DNA of 64,000 bases from Parvibaculum sp041688015 (lineage in GTDB: Bacteria; Pseudomonadota; Alphaproteobacteria; Parvibaculales; Parvibaculaceae), in contig JBDNIY010000003.1 in the NCBI GenBank assembly GCA_041688015.1, forward strand, positions 39,166 to 103,165, in the 5' to 3' direction. The notes below the pieces were generated by a model, which saw only the letters and a program-made list of their open reading frames with translations, did not search any database and had not been told where the DNA came from. Positions 17,763 to 27,338 of the stretch are shown here, in pieces. The position numbers and the translations under genes were made by a program. Numbering within the stretch: the stretch's first letter is position 1; each line of letters begins with the position of its first letter.

Positions 17763-19361
17763 ATGAACGGAATGATCGGCATTCGCCCCCTTGTCCTTGT
17801 TCTTCTGGACGGATGGGGCATTTGCGCGGAGCGGGAGGCAAATGCACTCGCCCAAGCGCGCACGCCTGTCTATGACCGGCTCGCGGGCAGCTATCCCCAC
17901 ACCGTTCTGACGGCGGCCGGTCCTGACGTCGGCGTCGCGCCCGGCAAGCCCGGCAATGTGCAGGCAGGCTATATGGCATTGGGCGCAGGCCGCCCTATCG
18001 AACAAGACATCGCGCGCGTCAACCGCGCCATTCAAGACGACGGCCCGCATGGCCTTGGCGCAAATCCTATCTTGCAAAAACTCATCCAGCGCGTCCGGCC
18101 GTTGGGTGGCGCTGTCCATCTGATCGGCACGGTGTCGCCGGGCGGCGTGGCAGGCCATCAGCACCACCTCGCCGTGCTGGCTGCCATGCTGAGCCATGAA
18201 GGCCTCAAGGTGTTTGTCCACGGCATTATGGACGGCATCGACGTGACCCCGCAAAGTGGCATCACTTGCGTCACGGAATTGCTCGACGACATTGCCGGTG
18301 CCGAACACGCCCAGCTTGCCAGCTTGACCGGGCGCAGCCTCGCACTCGACGAAACCGCTGATGCCGCCAGCATCTTGGCCACATGGAAAGCCATCGCCGA
18401 CGCTGATGCACCGCGTACAGATTATCTTACCACCCATCTCGACCAGTGCTATGGCAAAGGTCTGAACGACGACCGCATCCCATCCGCCATCGCGCAAAGC
18501 TATCGCGGCATCCGGCGCGACGATGCGGTCTTCTTCGTCAACCTGCGCCCCGACCTTGGCACATCCTTGATGCAGGCTCTGAACGACAACGGCATTGGCA
18601 GCCTTCTGTCTGCCGCCAATTCACTAATGGCGCTCGACGGTGAAGGCCTCGACTGGGTTGAACCGCTGTTTGCCCCGCTCAAGCAGCCCATCACCTTGGG
18701 TGAAACGCTCTCGCAAGCCGGGCTCACCCAGCTTCTGCTCACCGAAACAATCGCAGAACGAAACTTCTCGCTCTTCTGGCGCGCAGGCACGAACCGTCTA
18801 TTTGATGGCGAAACTCTTGCGCTAGCCGAAACGCCACCCTTGGCGAAAATGGAAAAGCGGCCCGAGCTTGCCGCCACCGATCTCACCATCGAAGCCATAA
18901 ACGCCATCAAGGCGGGCGAGCGCGATCTCATTGTCGTTAATTTCACCAATGTGGCACTGCTGGGGCGCACCGGTAATATGCGCGCCACCATTGAGGCGGC
19001 GGAAAGCATCGACAAATATCTCGGCAAGATCGCCGCCCAGGTCGAAAAACGCGGCCTCACCATGATCGTTACCAGCGCCTTTGGCCGTGCCGAGAAAATG
19101 GCCGATCTCGACACCGGCAAGGACTGGCGTGGGCCCACCGCCTCCAATGTGCCCTTCACCCTTGTCGCACCGAATCTTGGCCACGCGCCGCGCAATGCCT
19201 TACGCTTTGGCACATTGGCCGACGTGGCCCCAACCGTACTCGCCCTGCTCGGCGTCGCAAAGCCCACCAGCATGACCGGCACCTCGCTGTTGGTCGGCCT
19301 CAGCACCGATCTTGATGACGCAACCGACAGTCTCCAGCGGCCCAACAGTGTTCCAGCCTAA
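17763..19361 (+). CDS. Phosphoglycerate-mutase (GpmI)-like protein with lost active site
   Basis: 532 residues with the overall GpmI fold (LVLVLLDGWGICAEREANAL, GTVSPGGVAGHQHHLAVLAA, VPFTLVAPNL, VAPTVLALLG). It sits between rlmH and an envC-like gene, where alphaproteobacterial gpmI is often found. Compared with active cofactor-independent mutases, the catalytic Ser of GNSEVGH is Val66 (GNVQAGY), the DMVGH metal site is ALLGR (398-402), ADHGN is SAFGR (438-442), and the His of TAHTxN is Pro458. The RD pair of the substrate loop reads ID. Of the two-manganese ligands only Asp16 is clearly kept. The frame is intact and long, so it is not a simple pseudogene. It most likely lost mutase activity and kept or gained a non-catalytic role. 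The start could also be the ATG at 17772. Confidence 0.85.
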   Translation: MNGMIGIRPLVLVLLDGWGICAEREANALAQARTPVYDRLAGSYPHTVLTAAGPDVGVAPGKPGNVQAGYMALGAGRPIEQDIARVNRAIQDDGPHGLGANPILQKLIQRVRPLGGAVHLIGTVSPGGVAGHQHHLAVLAAMLSHEGLKVFVHGIMDGIDVTPQSGITCVTELLDDIAGAEHAQLASLTGRSLALDETADAASILATWKAIADADAPRTDYLTTHLDQCYGKGLNDDRIPSAIAQSYRGIRRDDAVFFVNLRPDLGTSLMQALNDNGIGSLLSAANSLMALDGEGLDWVEPLFAPLKQPITLGETLSQAGLTQLLLTETIAERNFSLFWRAGTNRLFDGETLALAETPPLAKMEKRPELAATDLTIEAINAIKAGERDLIVVNFTNVALLGRTGNMRATIEAAESIDKYLGKIAAQVEKRGLTMIVTSAFGRAEKMADLDTGKDWRGPTASNVPFTLVAPNLGHAPRNALRFGTLADVAPTVLALLGVAKPTSMTGTSLLVGLSTDLDDATDSLQRPNSVPA

Positions 19362-20715
19362 TCGTCACCGGCTTGCCCTGACGCTGGCGTGTGCGCTTGT
19401 CGCCACCCTTGTCTCCCCGACGACCCAGGCCGAAGTCACCGATCCGTCCAAGCTCGAAACCTTAAAGCAGCAATTTGACACCAGCGTCGAACGCAAGAAG
19501 GCGCTGGACGCCCAAAGCCAAGCCGTCGCGCAGGATGTTGCCGCCACGCGCGCCAAACTCATCGCCACTGCCGCCAAGGTGCAAGCGCGCGAGGCCGAAG
19601 TCTCAGCCTCGGAGCGTCGCCTCGCCGACCTCAATGCGGCCGAAACGGCGCTGCTGGCCAAGCTCAAAGAGCGCCGCAGGCGCATGGCGACCTTGCTTGG
19701 GGCACTCGCCCGCCTTGACCGCAATCCGCCGCCAGCGCTGGCCGTCAAACCAGACGATGCACTGGGCGCCATTCGTGGCGCGATCCTGCTGGGTGAAGCC
19801 GTGCCCGAATTGAAGGCGCAGGCTGAGGAACTGAAAACCAAGCTGCAACAACTGATGAGCCTGCGCGATAGCATATTGGCAGAGCGCGAAACATTGGCTC
19901 AAGCCACCGCCTCGCTCGAGCGTGATCGCGCTGCACTAGAAAAATTGCTCGCCAACAAGATCGCCCGCCAGCAAAAACTGGCCGACGCCGCCACCAGCGA
20001 GGAAACCCGCGCCAATCGCCTATCGCGCGAGGCCACCGATTTGACGGATTTGATCGACCGGCTGGAAAACCAGGCGCAATCTCGCCTGCCTCAAAGCAGA
20101 CCCGAACCCAAGCCTGTAGCCCCACGCCCGGTTCGCGCCCCACAAGATCATGCCACCGACATGGCCAATACGGCCAAGCCGGGTGGGGCAGAGCTTACCA
20201 TGCTGACGCCACCCTCCTCGCCTGCGGCTCTGCCTTCTTCGCGCCGTTTTTCTGAAGCAAAAGGATTGCTCCGCCTGCCCGCCACCGGCCTACTGGTCTC
20301 AGGCTTCGGCGCGTCCAATGGCGCTGGCGGCCATACGGAAGGCATGACTATCGCGACCCGCCCCAATGCACAGGTTGTGGCTCCCTTTGACGGCAAAATC
20401 GTTTTTGCAGGCCCGTTTCGCCGTTATGGACAACTTTTAATCTTGTCCGTGGGCGAAGGATACCATGTGCTTCTAGCCGGAATGGCTGAGATTGATGGCA
20501 CAGTTGGCCAATCTGTGCTGGCTGGAGAGCCCGTTGGGCGCATGGACAGCAAAAATATGGGGTATGATCAACCATCTTCTGATGAAAATGCCAAATCCAC
20601 GCGGAAATCCGCGACAGATGGAAAGCCCTCCCTTTATATTGAGTTTCGTAAAGACAGCGACCCGATCGACCCTCGACCGTGGCTAATGATGAGTGACAAA
20701 AAGGCGCGTGGATAA
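19315..20715 (+). CDS. EnvC-type murein hydrolase activator (M23/LytM domain protein)
   Basis: About 466 residues. An N-terminal signal peptide (LALTLACALVATLVSPTTQA), then long coiled coils (about 40-250, SVERKKALDAQ, RAALEKLLANK), a Pro-rich linker and a LytM domain (about 340-465: GLLVSGFGASNGAGGHTEGM, APFDGKIVFAGPFRRYGQLL, YHVLLAGMAEID, YIEFRKDSDPIDPRPWL). The LytM metal ligands of true peptidases are missing, as in EnvC, which works by activating amidases at the septum from the periplasm. It overlaps the mutase-like gene by 47 bases and abuts ctpA. Confidence 0.9.
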   Translation: MTQPTVSSGPTVFQPNRHRLALTLACALVATLVSPTTQAEVTDPSKLETLKQQFDTSVERKKALDAQSQAVAQDVAATRAKLIATAAKVQAREAEVSASERRLADLNAAETALLAKLKERRRRMATLLGALARLDRNPPPALAVKPDDALGAIRGAILLGEAVPELKAQAEELKTKLQQLMSLRDSILAERETLAQATASLERDRAALEKLLANKIARQQKLADAATSEETRANRLSREATDLTDLIDRLENQAQSRLPQSRPEPKPVAPRPVRAPQDHATDMANTAKPGGAELTMLTPPSSPAALPSSRRFSEAKGLLRLPATGLLVSGFGASNGAGGHTEGMTIATRPNAQVVAPFDGKIVFAGPFRRYGQLLILSVGEGYHVLLAGMAEIDGTVGQSVLAGEPVGRMDSKNMGYDQPSSDENAKSTRKSATDGKPSLYIEFRKDSDPIDPRPWLMMSDKKARG

Positions 20716-22044
20716 ATGAAAAAGTCAGTGCTAACCGGTTTCGCCGTTGGAACCCTGGTTTCGGCCCTTACCATATTTGCCCTCCAGACAGGCGGCTATG
20801 ATAGCGCGGCCCACGCGTCCAATAGTGATACCTATCGCCAACTCAACCTGTTTGGCGATGTGTTTGAGCGGGTCCGCGCCGACTATGTCGAACCGACCGA
20901 CGACGCCAAGCTCATCGAAAGCGCCATCAACGGCATGCTGACCTCGCTTGATCCTCACTCAAGCTACATGAACCCCAAGAGCTTCCGCGACATGCAAGTG
21001 CAGACGCGGGGCGAATTCGGTGGCCTTGGCATTGAAGTTACGATGGAGAATGGCGTCATCAAGGTCGTCACCCCCATCGACGACACGCCTGCCAACCGCG
21101 CCGGCCTCCGCCCTGGCGATTACATCACCCATATCGACGGCAAGCCGATCCTCGGCCTTACCCTGTCAGATGCGGTCGACAAGATGCGTGGACCGGTCAA
21201 TACGTCCATCACGCTGTCTATCGTGCGCAAGGGCATGGACGAACCCTTCGACGTCAAGCTGACGCGCGATGTCATCACCATCAAGTCGGTCAAATATCAT
21301 CGTGAAGGCAATATTGCCTATATCCGCATCACCTCGTTCAACGAACAAACGGGCGACCTGCTGGACGAAGCCATGCACAAGCTGCAAAAACAGATCGGCG
21401 CGGCCAAGGTCAAAGGCTACATTCTTGATCTGCGCAACAATCCCGGCGGTCTTCTCGATCAGGCCATTGCTGTCAGCGGTGACTTCATCGAGGAAGGCGA
21501 AATCGTCTCGACACGTGGACGCCATGCCGAAGACACACAGCGCTACAACGCGCGTGGCGGCGATCTCACCAATGGGCGCCCCATCATCGTGCTCATCAAT
21601 GGCGGCTCGGCCTCTGCCTCCGAGATTGTCGCAGGGGCGCTTCAGGACCACCGCCGTGCCACCATCTTGGGCACGCGCTCATTCGGCAAAGGTTCGGTCC
21701 AGACCATCATCCCGCTCGGGGCCGACGGCGCGCTTCGCCTGACCACCGCGCGTTACTACACGCCCTCAGGCCATTCCATTCAGGCCAAAGGCATCGACCC
21801 CGATATTCAGGTCGAACAAGCCGAAGACCCCAAGCTCAAGAAGCGCATGTTGATCACCGGCGAAGCGGAGCTACCGGGTCATCTTGCCGTCGAAGACGGC
21901 TCCAAGGAAATCGCAGGCTCTGACAGCTATGTGCCCGCCGACCGAAAAGACGACAAACAGCTTCTCTACGCTGTCGACCTTCTCAACGGCGTGCGCAAGG
22001 ATGCAGCCTTCAAAACCACCCCGGCCACCACAGCCGCCAACTGA
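20716..22044 (+). CDS. ctpA: C-terminal processing peptidase CtpA (S41 family)
   Basis: 442 residues with an N-terminal signal/anchor (VLTGFAVGTLVSALTIFAL), a PDZ domain (about 85-170, GGLGIEVTMENGVIKVV, AGLRPGDYITHIDG) and the protease domain with catalytic Ser in NGGSASASEIVAGAL and Lys in RSFGKGSVQTI. It trims periplasmic and membrane proteins, including cell-wall enzymes, which fits its place next to the EnvC-type activator. It starts one base after the previous stop. Confidence 0.95.
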   Translation: MKKSVLTGFAVGTLVSALTIFALQTGGYDSAAHASNSDTYRQLNLFGDVFERVRADYVEPTDDAKLIESAINGMLTSLDPHSSYMNPKSFRDMQVQTRGEFGGLGIEVTMENGVIKVVTPIDDTPANRAGLRPGDYITHIDGKPILGLTLSDAVDKMRGPVNTSITLSIVRKGMDEPFDVKLTRDVITIKSVKYHREGNIAYIRITSFNEQTGDLLDEAMHKLQKQIGAAKVKGYILDLRNNPGGLLDQAIAVSGDFIEEGEIVSTRGRHAEDTQRYNARGGDLTNGRPIIVLINGGSASASEIVAGALQDHRRATILGTRSFGKGSVQTIIPLGADGALRLTTARYYTPSGHSIQAKGIDPDIQVEQAEDPKLKKRMLITGEAELPGHLAVEDGSKEIAGSDSYVPADRKDDKQLLYAVDLLNGVRKDAAFKTTPATTAAN

Positions 22045-22075
22045 TCGGGTTTGGCGCCAACTGATCGGATATGGC
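22036..22075. repeat. 20-bp tandem duplication over the ctpA stop codon
   Basis: Two adjacent copies of gccaactgatcggNtNtggc with two mismatches. The first copy contains the ctpA TGA (22042-22044), so the second copy is a post-stop duplication. Confidence 0.8.
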
Positions 22076-22127
22076 GAATGGCCGGGCGTGACACTTGTAG
22101 TCTGGGTACATTTGCCGAAAGAGGATC

Positions 22128-23384
22128 ATGCCGAATAAAAAGCTGATCGAAAAAACCAGCAAACGACGCGGGCCCAGCATTCTCTTGCTGACGGCGGTGG
22201 TCATCGCTTGCCTTTATGGCGGCATCGTCGGCTGGCTCGCCTTGGTCGATGGTACCAACGCCGGTAAGCCAGTGGTGGCACTGTCGCTGCCGCCAGAGGC
22301 AGCGCCGCCACCTGTCGACCGGCGTACTGACACGACCGGCCCCGATGCCACAAACACCGCGTCGGGCGCAGAGAGCGCCACACCCGGCGCGACGCCCCTG
22401 TCAGGCGATGCCGCCGACATTGGTCATCTGAGCCCCGCCGAACAATCGCTGCTGGATGCCGCCCGCAATCTGCACGCAGACAGCGACAACGGCACCGGCA
22501 CCGGCGAAGTCAAAATCATTGGCGCCGAAGCCGTGTCAGACGCAGACGGCAACGTCAACAGCACAGACCTCAAGCCCGTGCCCCCTTTAAAGCCCGTGCC
22601 CGATCCCGCCCTTGTCGCCAACAGCCCACAAGGACCGCTTCCCATCGTCGCAAAGGATGGCCGCAAGGCTTGGCAAGTCTATGCCCGCCCCTTGCCCAGC
22701 GGCTTGGCCGAGGGGCCACGTGTCGCTATCGTCGTGTCGGGTCTAGGCATTTCAGAAAGCGCCACCGCCTACGCCATCAAAACCCTGCCGCCTGAAGTCA
22801 CGCTCTCGTTTGCCCCCTATGGCGCAAACCTGCAAAGCTGGATTTCTCAGGCGCGCGCGGCAGGCCACGAGGTCTTGCTTGAACTGCCGATGGAGCCGTT
22901 TGGCTACCCGCAAAACGATCCCGGTCCCTACACGTTGCTAACATCGATCAAACCAACTGAAAATATTACGCGTCTCAATTGGCTGCTCAGCCGCTTCACT
23001 GGCTATGTCGGTGTCATGAACTATCAAGGCGCGCGCTTCACCAGCGAACAAGCCGCCTTGTCGCCGGTGCTCTCGGCGCTGAAATCGCGCGGCCTGATGT
23101 TTGTCGATAACGGCACGTCGAACCGCAGCGCCATCCCCAAAATAAGTGCCGACATCGGCCTGCCCGTCAGCGTCGGCACACGCAGCATCGACCCAGCGCG
23201 CACATCGACCATTCTCAATCAATCATTTGCCGCGCTTGAGGCAACCGCAAATGATGCAAGCCCCGCCATCGGTATCGCTTCAGGTTTCCCGGTCACGGTG
23301 GACGCCATTGCTGATTGGGCCAAGACGCTTGCCGCCAAAGGCATCACTCTGGTTCCGGTCAGCGCCACAGCCAAAACCGAGTAG
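22128..23384 (+). CDS. Divergent polysaccharide deacetylase family protein (YibQ/DUF610-like)
   Basis: 418 residues. A single N-terminal membrane helix (SILLLTAVVIACLYGGIVGW) precedes a low-complexity Pro/Ala/Asp/Thr linker (about 50-185) and a periplasmic NodB-like domain: RVAIVVSGLGISESAT, LSFAPYGANLQSW, EVLLELPMEPFGYPQNDPGP, GYVGVMNYQGARF, GLMFVDNGTS. Members are usually found after ctpA and envC and may act on peptidoglycan or another envelope polymer; the activity is unproven. GAAAGAGG precedes the ATG. Confidence 0.9.
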   Translation: MPNKKLIEKTSKRRGPSILLLTAVVIACLYGGIVGWLALVDGTNAGKPVVALSLPPEAAPPPVDRRTDTTGPDATNTASGAESATPGATPLSGDAADIGHLSPAEQSLLDAARNLHADSDNGTGTGEVKIIGAEAVSDADGNVNSTDLKPVPPLKPVPDPALVANSPQGPLPIVAKDGRKAWQVYARPLPSGLAEGPRVAIVVSGLGISESATAYAIKTLPPEVTLSFAPYGANLQSWISQARAAGHEVLLELPMEPFGYPQNDPGPYTLLTSIKPTENITRLNWLLSRFTGYVGVMNYQGARFTSEQAALSPVLSALKSRGLMFVDNGTSNRSAIPKISADIGLPVSVGTRSIDPARTSTILNQSFAALEATANDASPAIGIASGFPVTVDAIADWAKTLAAKGITLVPVSATAKTE

Positions 23385-23388
23385 GCCC

Positions 23389-23931
23389 ATGCCGAAGAAA
23401 ATCCAAAACCCACCCCCTGCCAATGGCTTGGTCGATCCCGAAACGCTGCCCTATCGCCCCTGTGTTGGCATCGCCTTGATCAACGCTCACGGACGGGTCT
23501 TTGTCGGCAATCGTATTCAGAGCGTCGACATCGAGCCACTCACCTGGCAATTGCCGCAAGGCGGCATCGACAACGGCGAAGACGCCCGCACAGCCGCCTT
23601 GCGTGAGCTTCACGAAGAAACGGGCGTGGTCGACGCAAAGGTCGAGATCATCGGCACGATTGACGATTGGCTGACCTATGACCTGCCCCCCGATCTGGTC
23701 GGCCGTGCCCTCAAGGGCAAATATCGCGGCCAGAAGCAACGCTGGTTTGCCATGCGGTTTTTGGGCGAGGATACCGACATCGACCTTGCCGCCGATGCGC
23801 ATCAGGAATTCAGCGAATGGGATTGGGTGCCGATCCGGCGGATCGTCGATCTCGTCGTCCCCTTCAAGCGGCGCATCTACGAACGGATCGTTGATGCCTT
23901 TGAACCACTCACGTTGGCGACAAAAAAATAA
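23389..23931 (+). CDS. rppH: RNA pyrophosphohydrolase
   Basis: 180 residues, Nudix hydrolase that removes pyrophosphate from mRNA 5' ends and starts decay. The Nudix box is GGIDNGEDARTAALRELHEE followed by TGV (about residues 57-79); YRPCVGIALINAHGRVFVGN and QKQRWFAMRFLGED are RppH-typical. It starts four bases after the deacetylase stop, so it closes this cell-envelope operon. The upstream in-frame start at 23146 lies inside the previous gene and is not used. Confidence 0.94.
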   Translation: MPKKIQNPPPANGLVDPETLPYRPCVGIALINAHGRVFVGNRIQSVDIEPLTWQLPQGGIDNGEDARTAALRELHEETGVVDAKVEIIGTIDDWLTYDLPPDLVGRALKGKYRGQKQRWFAMRFLGEDTDIDLAADAHQEFSEWDWVPIRRIVDLVVPFKRRIYERIVDAFEPLTLATKK

Positions 23932-24154
23932 CCATCCTTGGACTGACAAATAGTCGACCCCTTCGAGATTCTGGTAACAAATAGATTTGAGCCAGGTCCG
24001 ACGCCATCATTCAGGTCTTGTTCATTATCCTTATGAGAAAAGGCGATGAACAACCGATGCATATTCTTCTGCGCGACCGAACCTCCCATTTGGTCATAGG
24101 ATGCCCATCCGCACAGGCGTATGCTCTTTTTATAGGTATTAGTGTGATAATGAC

Positions 24155-24823
24155 ATGATCATCCTGCTAGCCGATGACCATCCAATCTTTACAGATGCGC
24201 TCGAACGTCAATTATTGGCGGCTTACCCTGACGTCATTATTCATTAGGCAGAAGATCTGTTGGCTGCCAAAGATGTCATGTCACGCGTCAAGGATCTATC
24301 CCTGGCGGTCCTCGATTGGGATATGCCGGGCATGCAAGGCCCAATCAGTATCTAGGCGCTACGCGACGCCCACCCCGATCTCAAGATTGTCATCCTGTCA
24401 GGCCGCATCGACGATGCGACGGTGCATGAAGTGCTGAGCCTCGACGTCAAGGGCTTCATCCCCAAGTCGTCCCCCGGCAATGCCATCGTCTTCGCGCTCT
24501 CCCTCATCCTTAATGGCGGCACCTATATCCCGGTCGAAACCGCACTCTCGCAAGGGCGCGCCGTTGAGACGCCGACACAAAACAAAACCAACGCGGTAGA
24601 TCGCCCGGCCAAGGCGCTGACGGCACGTGAGGTTGAAATTTTAAAGCTGCTGGCCAGCGGCGATTCCAACAAGGAAATTGCGCGCCATCTCGGTGTTCAA
24701 GAAATCACCATCAAGATGCACGCAAGCCGCATCTTCTCAAAACTTCAGGTCCGCAATCGAGTCCAGGCCGTTTCACACGCCTTGAAGACGGGCTTGTTGG
24801 GCAAAGAGCATCTTGTTCCCTAA
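24155..24823 (+). pseudogene. NarL/LuxR-family response regulator with two nonsense codons
   Basis: The frame opens with MIILLADDHPIFTDALERQ (acidic pocket and receiver start), continues through VLDWDMPGMQG (phosphoacceptor Asp) and IVILSGRIDDA, and ends with a LuxR helix-turn-helix (LTAREVEILKLLASGDSNKE, IARHLGVQEITIKMHASRIF). TAG codons interrupt it at 24245-24247 and 24353-24355 with no shift in frame. Both are one base from GAG or CAG. A product could start only at a downstream ATG (24422) and would lack the receiver. It sits tail to tail with a broken kinase gene, so the whole pathway seems lost. Confidence 0.85.
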
Positions 24824-24844
24824 CCTGCCGAAGCCATCAGCGGC

Positions 24845-26040
24845 TCAAATATTTGGGATAAGATAGTTGACGATATCGGCAGGCGTCGTATAGCCCGTCA
24901 GCGCCAACATCGCCAGTTCTGACAATATATTCGCCGCCGCCTCATCGACCGCCATCGAGCGGAGCGGCCCCACCATCATCACCAGATCGACATGAGCCCG
25001 GCGCGCGATCACGGCCTGCAATCTGGCAGCCGCCTCGGCCTCCAGCGATTTGAGCGGCACACGGATGACAACAATACGATGCCCGCGTCCGGCCTCCGTT
25101 AATAGCGCGGCAGCCTCTGCCACCGAGCCTACCTGCTTCACCGGCCAATCCAGCAAGCTCAGCAACGACGCCGTCACCGCCCCCCATTGGGCAGCGGGAT
25201 CAACGACAATAACCTGCGAGGCATTTTCATCACGCGCGCCCGCTTCTGCCGTACCGCCTAAATCTACATGCATCGGCAGGTAAGCGATCATGCAAGTGTC
25301 GACGTCGCATCCGATGGCCATCGCGCCGCCGCGCCACTCGACAATGGCACTGGCAAAGGCAAGCCCCAAGTCCAAGGCAGATGTGCGGCGCGACTGCGAC
25401 ACAAATGGCTGGAAGACCAACGCCGCGCTCTGGCGCAAAGTATCAGAAAAGCCATGCCCATTGTCACGCACACGCAGCGCCAGCGTATGCTCCTTGGCAG
25501 CGCGCCGCGGACAAAATTCTGCCGCCCCGCATCGGCAGCAATCTCATCGCCAGGCAAAACATCAATCGAAACGCGAATAGCAGGCCGCGCGCCATTGGCC
25601 ATATCTGCTGCGTCCACCGCATTGCGCAGCAGGATAAAAATCAACGTCGCGAATTCGCTTTTTGTCATCGCAATGGGCGTCATCACGATTGGCATCTTTG
25701 CCAACGATGGTAACAACTGAAATTCAATCCGCTGCCCAATCAGATAACGGCTCAACGCCTGCAGCCGTGCCATCGCATCGTCTACATGCAGCATTGGCAC
25801 ATCGAAGCGTTCCAGCAACGGCAAGAGCGCTTGATTGACAACGATCTGCAACAGTTGCCCCGCCGCCGCGATCCGCGTCGCAATGCGGCCGACCTGTTCA
25901 GGGTCATCTGCAACCGTGGGCAACACTTCCGACAGGCCGAGAATGGCACCGATATAATTATTGGCATCATGTGCAAGACGTTTGGCATAGGCGACAACGC
26001 CGTCAAAGTCTCGGTCTTACTGCGCATCTTCAGCAGTCAT
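24845..26040 (-). pseudogene. Hybrid sensor histidine kinase, nonsense and frameshift
   Basis: Reading leftwards from ATG at 26040 the frame meets TAA at codon 8 (26017-26019), then continues DFDGVVAYAKRLAHDANNYI (H-box), FILLRNAVDAADM (N-box) and, after a one-base frame change near 25500, VRDNGHGFSDT, VFQPFVSQSR and DLGLAFASAIVEWRGGAM (G-boxes). A degenerate receiver-like domain follows (VIVVDPAAQWGAVTASLLSL to the end). The phosphoacceptor His and ATP-binding motifs are recognisable, but no intact protein can be made. It is the probable partner of the broken regulator to its left. Confidence 0.8.
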
Positions 26041-26289
26041 GTCAGTTTCATCCGTATCAAGATGGGCTGATTTTCCAGTCAGTATTCCTGCCGATTGATC
26101 GCTTGCCTAGTTTCAGCCAACGGCTCTCCATCCTGCGATGGGAACCAATATTTTGTGAGATAATGGTATGACCTTCTGCTTGAAGGCAAAATCAGCATAG
26201 GCCCTGCCCACGCGACAGAAAATAGACATCGAGGCTGGGGCTCATGGCACGAAGGCCAAAGCTCAGAGCGCGTATTTCGAAATTGGCAG

Positions 26290-27123
26290 CTAAATAGAAA
26301 CGGCCGACAGGCGCCACACCCTGAACCGCCAAAAAGCCCAGACGCCCGACGACATCACACGCAACAAAAATCCATGCGGTTTCAAACCGATCACCTTACC
26401 GACCATTGCCACAAGACGATCTGTATGCTGACGGCGGTAGAGCGACAGGGCGCGCTTTTCATAGGCCTTGGCAAACAACGCCCGATCATAACGCACCGTG
26501 TCATCGCTCGGTGTATTGGCCGCGTAATAGGCATAGGACAATTCATCATCGTCAGCTTCCGACACACGCCCGATGGCAATGCGCGCCCGCTCCAACCGGC
26601 CCGGCAAGATTTCCTGCAAGGCTTTGAATTGCTCGTAGAAAAGTTTGTAATGGCGGAATTCGTCTGCCGCGATATTGGCCGCAATCTGTTTCAGCACCGG
26701 CTCGCTTGAAGCGTCTTTGATCGCCGCATAATAAGACGACGTGCCGCTTTCCACCACGCAACGTGCGACCAACTCGCCCGCGCGACTGCCGCGTACCGAT
26801 TGCAGCTCATCAAGCGGGATCGAGTAGCCAGCGCGAAAACGCTGAAACGCCTCGTCAAAATTAAACGTCGGATCAGCCAGTTCTGCCCAGCGCGCCAGCG
26901 CGCGGCCATGCTGAGATTCTTCCTCGCCCCACTGATGCAAAAGCGCTTTCACATCAGGCCGGTCAGAAAACACATTACACAGATAAGTCACATAATCGGG
27001 CGCGTTGAACTCGACCATCGCCGCCGCTTTCACCGCACATAAAATGTCGGCATCGACTTTCGTGGCGTCAAAATCATCCCAGTGAATATCGTCAAGCGTC
27101 CAATGTGGCTTCATGGTTTCCAT
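26290..27123 (-). CDS. Ferritin-like diiron protein
   Basis: 277 residues, mainly helical. Two carboxylate-His motifs are visible: GEEESQHGRAL (about residue 67) and ADEFRHYKLF (about 153), with further Glu at FNAPDYV and VVESGTSSYY, as in the four-helix ferritin-like/acyl-ACP-desaturase superfamily. The likely role is an O2-dependent oxidation or iron handling; the substrate is unknown. The C-terminal 25 residues (VMSSGVWAFWRFRVWRL) are aromatic and may bind the membrane. Either ATG at 27123 or 27114 may be used. It lies downstream of the atp terminator, so it is probably transcribed separately. Confidence 0.8.
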   Translation of the reverse strand: METMKPHWTLDDIHWDDFDATKVDADILCAVKAAAMVEFNAPDYVTYLCNVFSDRPDVKALLHQWGEEESQHGRALARWAELADPTFNFDEAFQRFRAGYSIPLDELQSVRGSRAGELVARCVVESGTSSYYAAIKDASSEPVLKQIAANIAADEFRHYKLFYEQFKALQEILPGRLERARIAIGRVSEADDDELSYAYYAANTPSDDTVRYDRALFAKAYEKRALSLYRRQHTDRLVAMVGKVIGLKPHGFLLRVMSSGVWAFWRFRVWRLSAVSI

Positions 27124-27260
27124 CTCGCCCGGTCCCGATGGGCATGGCCTTCGTTTTGTATGTCACAAACCTTAACTCAATATAGGCATCGCCGAACCGC
27201 GCCATATAGGCACAATGCATTAAATATGTGCAACTCTGGCAATACTCCCGCTTTGTTAGC

Positions 27261-27297
27261 CAATAAAAGAGGCGGCACCTTGACGGTACCACCTCTT
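27261..27297 (-). terminator. Rho-independent terminator of the atp operon
   Basis: A 13-bp stem (27267-27279 with 27285-27297, two G-U pairs) with loop TTGAC; on the minus strand it ends in CTCTTTTATTG. It lies about 40 bases after atpC. Confidence 0.85.
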
Positions 27298-27338
27298 ATA
27301 GTCCGTCAACGCTTGCCCCCATCAAGGGGCCGCATGCC

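Noticed and set aside
24245..24355. Recoded amber codons (TAG read as an amino acid) in the response regulator and the MazG-like gene
   Set aside because: TAG is used as the ordinary stop of intact genes here (deacetylase, xerC, monooxygenase), and the affected genes show other decay or have decayed partners.
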